NCBI GenBank assembly: GCA_027624075.1
Contig: JAQBUH010000008.1
Span: 1 to 64,000, forward strand
DNA from: Chloroflexota bacterium
GTDB taxonomy: Bacteria > Chloroflexota > Dehalococcoidia > Lucifugimonadales > Lucifugimonadaceae
Direction of reading: 5' to 3'
DNA length: 64,000 nucleotides
This document shows positions 61,005 through 64,000 of this stretch, in pieces. The stretch's first letter is position 1, and the number at the start of each line of letters is the position of its first letter. A program made the translations under genes and the position numbers. The notes beneath the pieces are model-generated. The model worked only from the letters and a program-made list of their open reading frames with translations, ran no database searches and was not told the origin of the DNA.

Positions 61005-61904
61005 TCATGAGAGCTCCGACTTTAACCGCTCCAACGCCCAACGACCGAATTCAGCGAACCCAATGTCGCCATGCTCCGTTGCCCACGAAACGGCTCCCAG
61101 GGCGTTGACGAGGCAGATCAACTTCAGCTGCCCCTCTTCCTCATCGGTCGGCTTGCGCCCGTAGCCGTCGAAGAAAGCGTCGCGCAGCATGGGCTCCGGT
61201 AGCCAGTGATCGTTGACCATGCGCTGGACATCCTCCAGCCAGAAACCCGGCCTCGCACGTTCCCAGTCGATGAGTCCCAGTGAGACCCGGCTGTTTGACC
61301 GATGAATCAGCCAGTTGCGCGGCGAGAAGTCTGAATGCGTCGGCACGACTGGAAGGCCATCGAACTGGCCGTCTCTTGTCGCAACGCGCTCGGCCCACCT
61401 GAGAGTCTCTGCGTCGACATATGGCGAGGCGCTCTCAAGCAGCGCCTCGATCATCGCACGGTCGTATAGACGTGGGTTGCCGGCAAGGCGTGGATCGACG
61501 TCCAGCCGATGTATTTTCGACGCGATCCACCCGGCGGTCCTGTGCATCTCGATTTGATCTTCAATGCCTGCATCTGCGTCTGGCAGGATCTCACCGTGCA
61601 GTTCGGTGATTATCAAGGCGCCAAGCTCCGGCGAGTCGGCGACAACTTCGGGACAGGTCCAGCGAACGGAGCCTTCCAACAGTGGCGCCCACTGCGTTAG
61701 CGCCACGGTTTCAGCGTGATAGTGGCTGCGGAATTCGTGCCGCTTCAAGTAGTATCCGGCGCCGTCTGCGGCCTCAATCCTCCACGTGATCGACTTGCGT
61801 CCGAATTCACGCGATCTGTCTGTAATGGCAATGTTGTTGCCCAGTATTCCGGCGACGAAGTCATGTAATAGTTCGTTGCCGTGCCGGGATGAAAATTGTT
61901 CCAT
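61005..61904 (-). CDS. Aminoglycoside phosphotransferase (APH) family kinase
   Basis: Small-molecule kinase of the APH/choline-kinase fold, 299 residues. The catalytic loop HSDFSPRNWLIHR contains the HxDxxxxN motif and the metal-binding Asp follows in LGLIDWERARPGFWLEDVQRM. Most genome members phosphorylate unknown alcohols or sugars; antibiotic resistance should not be assumed. The ATG at 61904 is preferred to the TTG at 61922. Upstream is an inverted repeat sharing a 10-mer with one at 46.1 kb. Confidence 0.85.
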   Translation of the reverse strand: MEQFSSRHGNELLHDFVAGILGNNIAITDRSREFGRKSITWRIEAADGAGYYLKRHEFRSHYHAETVALTQWAPLLEGSVRWTCPEVVADSPELGALIITELHGEILPDADAGIEDQIEMHRTAGWIASKIHRLDVDPRLAGNPRLYDRAMIEALLESASPYVDAETLRWAERVATRDGQFDGLPVVPTHSDFSPRNWLIHRSNSRVSLGLIDWERARPGFWLEDVQRMVNDHWLPEPMLRDAFFDGYGRKPTDEEEGQLKLICLVNALGAVSWATEHGDIGFAEFGRWALERLKSELS

Positions 61905-62044
61905 AGAGATTGATCTGCTCAAGTATTGCGGCCGCTCTGCCGCTCTGCGGCGGCGTCAGGCGTTCAAAGGATATCGGGCTGTCGCAAGACCCGGAAACCT
62001 CGGCTTGTTGCGGCGAGAACGCGGTCTGCTGCCAGCCATATGTC

Positions 62045-62069
62045 TGTATGTACTGAGAGCGAACATACA
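62045..62069. promoter_or_regulatory. Inverted repeat upstream of APH-family gene
   Basis: TGTATGT (62045-62051) and ACATACA (62063-62069) are complementary around an 11-base spacer. The right arm overlaps the 10-mer GCGAACATAC (62059-62068), also found at 46144-46153 before the 2H phosphoesterase gene. Confidence 0.4.
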
Positions 62070-62664
62070 TATATATGCGGAACATTCGCCGCCACAGCCG
62101 GCGCCGGATGTGTTCTGGTTGACGCCGGGCGTCCCGGATAATAACGAGGAAGCCGCTGCTCGCTCCACCGGCGCCAAAATGAGAGTTTAGGAAACTACGC
62201 TCAATGTTCAAAATGCCGAGTTCTTGTAGACTGCCTGAATAGAGAAAGAATACAGAACAAAACTTGCACACATCGTCCGGAACTGTTCGTGAGTAAATGC
62301 CTTATATAAGGTCAACTATAATAACGAGTATTTCCGCAATGGCCAGACTGGCGTCTATCGAAGACCTGGCCGGACGACCGCGCTGTTACGCGTAATAAAA
62401 GTGCCTCTTGAAAAAGGGCACCGGGCACGTTCAACTCCAGAAGCGTCTCGCTCGCATCGAAAACTACCGTTCGTGGCATGTAAGCTCCGCCTCCGTGCCT
62501 CCTGTTGAGCAGGCCCGGAGTGTAGGCCGCCATGCAGCTGCGTCACGCCCGCATGTAAAACGGCAGCGCAACAACCGCTAACCGGAAACTGCACAGAGCT
62601 GACCCGAGTTCGGATACTCTGTGCCAGCAGGCGGGCCGGGCTTACGCGAACCAGGGAGCGAGAC
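62070..62664. other. A+T-richer gap with gene remnant
   Basis: About 600 bases between the phosphotransferase and epimerase genes, visibly richer in A+T from 62190 to 62400. It includes the perfect palindrome CCTTATATAAGG (62300-62311) and the HAD remnant described separately; otherwise no gene is seen. Confidence 0.45.
62312..62479 (-). pseudogene. 5' remnant of a HAD (haloacid dehalogenase-like) hydrolase gene
   Basis: ATG 62479 (MPRTVVFDASETLLELNVPG) follows GGAGGCGGAG and matches the start of type-II haloacid dehalogenases, VFDAxETLLxLxxLxxLF, with the nucleophile Asp present. After about 25 codons the sequence loses the pattern and stops. Only the beginning of the gene remains; the rest was probably deleted. 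Confidence 0.5.
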
Positions 62665-63414
62665 ATGAAAGTTGGAATCACCGGGGCTGAGGGGCGAATT
62701 GGCGGCTACCTGCGTGCCGGACTTGACGCCGGCCATGAGATCACCTCGCTCACCCTGACGCCGCAGCAGTTCGAGTCGACGGTTGTCGATATCTCCGACG
62801 CTGAGGCGATGAGCGGCGTGTTCTACGGCCTCGACGCTGTTATCCACCTTGCAGGCGATCCCAGCCCGGCAGGCAGTTGGGAGAGCATGCTCAAGAACAA
62901 CATCGTCGGCACGTTCAACGTTCTCGAAGAGGCGCGCCGCGCCGGGGTCAAGAAGGTTGTCTTTGCGAGCACCAACCACACGCAGCACGGTGAGACGATG
63001 GGCGATTCGCCAAACGTGCTCGGCACATCGCAGCGCGTGATGCTGCGTCTCGGAGACTACTTCAACCCGAGCTCGATATACGGCGCCTCAAAGGCGACCG
63101 GCGAGATCTATGGCCGATTGTTCGCCAGACATCACGGCGTGCAGTTCGTGGCGATGCGTATCGGCGCGATTGGCGATGATGACTCGCCGGTCAGGGCGGT
63201 CGGCAGACCTTCCGAGGACTATGTCCGCGCCATGTACCTGAGCAGGCGTGACCTTGTGACAGCCTTCCAGAAGGCGCTGGAGATCGACCGGGAGTTCACG
63301 CTGGCATACGTCATCAGTAACAACGGCCGGCGCATCTTCGACTTGCGGGAGACCAATGAGGTGCTCGGCTTCTACCCGCAGGATGACGCGGAGACGTTTT
63401 TTCGAGCTGAGTGA
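62665..63414 (+). CDS. NAD(P)-dependent epimerase/dehydratase (uronate dehydrogenase-like)
   Basis: Extended short-chain dehydrogenase of 249 residues with the Rossmann motif GITGAEGRIGGYL, VDISDAEAMSGVFYGLDAVIHLAG, and the catalytic YGASK (SSIYGASKATGEIYGRLFARHHG) with a preceding Ser/Thr (FASTNHTQHG). The short length and ASTNH motif are close to uronate (hexuronate) dehydrogenases, which oxidise galacturonate or glucuronate to the lactone; the substrate is not proven. GAGCGAGAC precedes the ATG. Monocistronic as far as the window shows. Confidence 0.88.
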   Translation: MKVGITGAEGRIGGYLRAGLDAGHEITSLTLTPQQFESTVVDISDAEAMSGVFYGLDAVIHLAGDPSPAGSWESMLKNNIVGTFNVLEEARRAGVKKVVFASTNHTQHGETMGDSPNVLGTSQRVMLRLGDYFNPSSIYGASKATGEIYGRLFARHHGVQFVAMRIGAIGDDDSPVRAVGRPSEDYVRAMYLSRRDLVTAFQKALEIDREFTLAYVISNNGRRIFDLRETNEVLGFYPQDDAETFFRAE

Positions 63415-63574
63415 GCCTGTCGTCCTCACTCTGGCGACTCTGGCGCTCCGGCAATCATGCGCCCAACCCTCAGCAGGTTTGTGGCCCTCCACCGGCGTAC
63501 CGGACCTGAAATGCCTGCAAACTCGAATCGACGCCATCGATAAGTTGTGCGCCCATCGCCGTGTGGAGCAAGCC

Positions 63575-64000
63575 GTGTTCCTCGATATATTCCTCGTGAT
63601 GCTCACAATCGCAGCCACCGCCGCCGCGTTCTGGCAGTTCACCGCGCGAAACAGGCCGCTCTTTGCCATCTTCTCGCTCGAAGGCCCGGCCATCATTGAG
63701 CAGACCGTCTACTCTCGCATGAAGATTGTGCTGCGGAACTGGGGCGGGACTCCGGCGCAGAACACCATCATCACGCTGGACGTCTCCGCCTACAGCCAAA
63801 AAGGCCCGCGCAAGGCCATGCGCTGGACCGGCCGTATCAACGGGCCTGTCTACCCCGGCCAGGAGTATTCGATAGTGCCTGACCTCGATTTTCGTGAGCC
63901 GCTCAAATCTGGCTACAAGTTCACGCTCACATCAAACATCCAGTGCTCCTCGACCGTGCCGGTCGGCCTGAGGCAGATGAAAATAGTCCGGCTGCTCAGT
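63575..64000 (+). CDS. Membrane-anchored protein, cut by window edge
   Basis: A frame open to the last base (142 codons, absent from the ORF track). It begins with an N-terminal membrane helix (VFLDIFLVMLTIAATAAAFW) followed by a beta-rich soluble part (LFAIFSLEGPAIIEQTVYS, KIVLRNWGGTPAQNTIITLD). GGAG six bases before the GTG supports the start. The NxGxTPAxNT pattern is seen in small envelope proteins of unknown role. The rest lies outside the window. Confidence 0.6.
   Translation, partial: MFLDIFLVMLTIAATAAAFWQFTARNRPLFAIFSLEGPAIIEQTVYSRMKIVLRNWGGTPAQNTIITLDVSAYSQKGPRKAMRWTGRINGPVYPGQEYSIVPDLDFREPLKSGYKFTLTSNIQCSSTVPVGLRQMKIVRLLS

Noticed and set aside
61005-61904. Antibiotic-resistance gene (aminoglycoside phosphotransferase)
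   Set aside because: Only the general kinase fold is supported; most such genomic proteins are not resistance enzymes, so no resistance claim is made.
35500-64000. Second copy of the tRNA-Leu 3' end as a right attachment site
   Set aside because: I looked for GGTTCGAATCCCACC-type sequence near 52, 58, 61 and 62 kb and did not find it; an attachment repeat may lie outside the window or be lost.

Overview
The window is high-GC bacterial DNA with densely packed genes on both strands. The gene content (decaprenyl-phosphate phosphoribosyltransferase, TlyA, a DinB/mycothiol-transferase pair, an M81/MlrC peptidase, a spondin-domain protein, a YciI homologue, an amidohydrolase and an orphan PhnD-like binding protein) fits a member of the Chloroflexota, most likely a Dehalococcoidia or SAR202-type lineage. 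That assignment is inference from gene content; no rRNA gene lies in the window.

Bases 1-35,000 are ordinary chromosome. A DNA methyltransferase, pirin, GNAT, TPR, MFS, VOC, alpha/beta hydrolase and amidohydrolase genes come first. A housekeeping block follows: UbiA-type DPPR synthase, TlyA, purF, a GAF-GAF histidine kinase, a GIY-YIG protein, purM, purH, a GT2 glycosyltransferase, nicotinate phosphoribosyltransferase, tilS, a CNNM/CorC-like protein and recA with a LexA-like operator. Next are a LysR regulator divergent from an orphan oxyanion-type binding lipoprotein, the two E1 subunits of a 2-oxoacid dehydrogenase, a repeat-rich non-coding stretch (28.1-29.0 kb), a CAP-domain protein, a zinc-ribbon protein, a YciI gene broken by a stop codon, a spondin-domain protein, a peroxiredoxin, MTA phosphorylase and a frameshifted secreted protein.

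A tRNA-Leu(TAA) at 35.45 kb marks the start of a mosaic region. Directly after it lies an A+T-richer patch with a reverse-strand operon (DUF6978-like gene, DUF1828/DUF1829 gene with an in-frame stop, and the start of a small basic protein). The patch joins the remaining 3' end of an aldo/keto reductase gene on one side and a 5'-truncated phage terminase large subunit on the other, so it looks like a replacement that removed both neighbours' 5' ends.

From 37 to 61 kb, tailed-phage morphogenesis genes (truncated TerL, a six-gene virion operon, a phage Rossmann-like protein, a portal-like protein, a triplicated-domain structural protein, a TerS-like protein) all lie on the + strand. Ordinary metabolic genes sit between them: CinA, SolA-like oxidase, 2H phosphoesterase, DinB, mycothiol-dependent isomerase family, a lipoprotein, an alcohol dehydrogenase with an RraA-family gene, and M81 peptidase. 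I see no integrase, capsid, protease, lysis or replication gene. This is either a scattered, decaying prophage or a dispersed gene-transfer-agent-like particle system. Gene stubs in this part (a methyltransferase start at 49.0 kb, a HAD-hydrolase start at 62.5 kb) show repeated insertion and deletion. The window ends with a phosphotransferase, an NAD-dependent epimerase and a membrane protein cut by the window edge.
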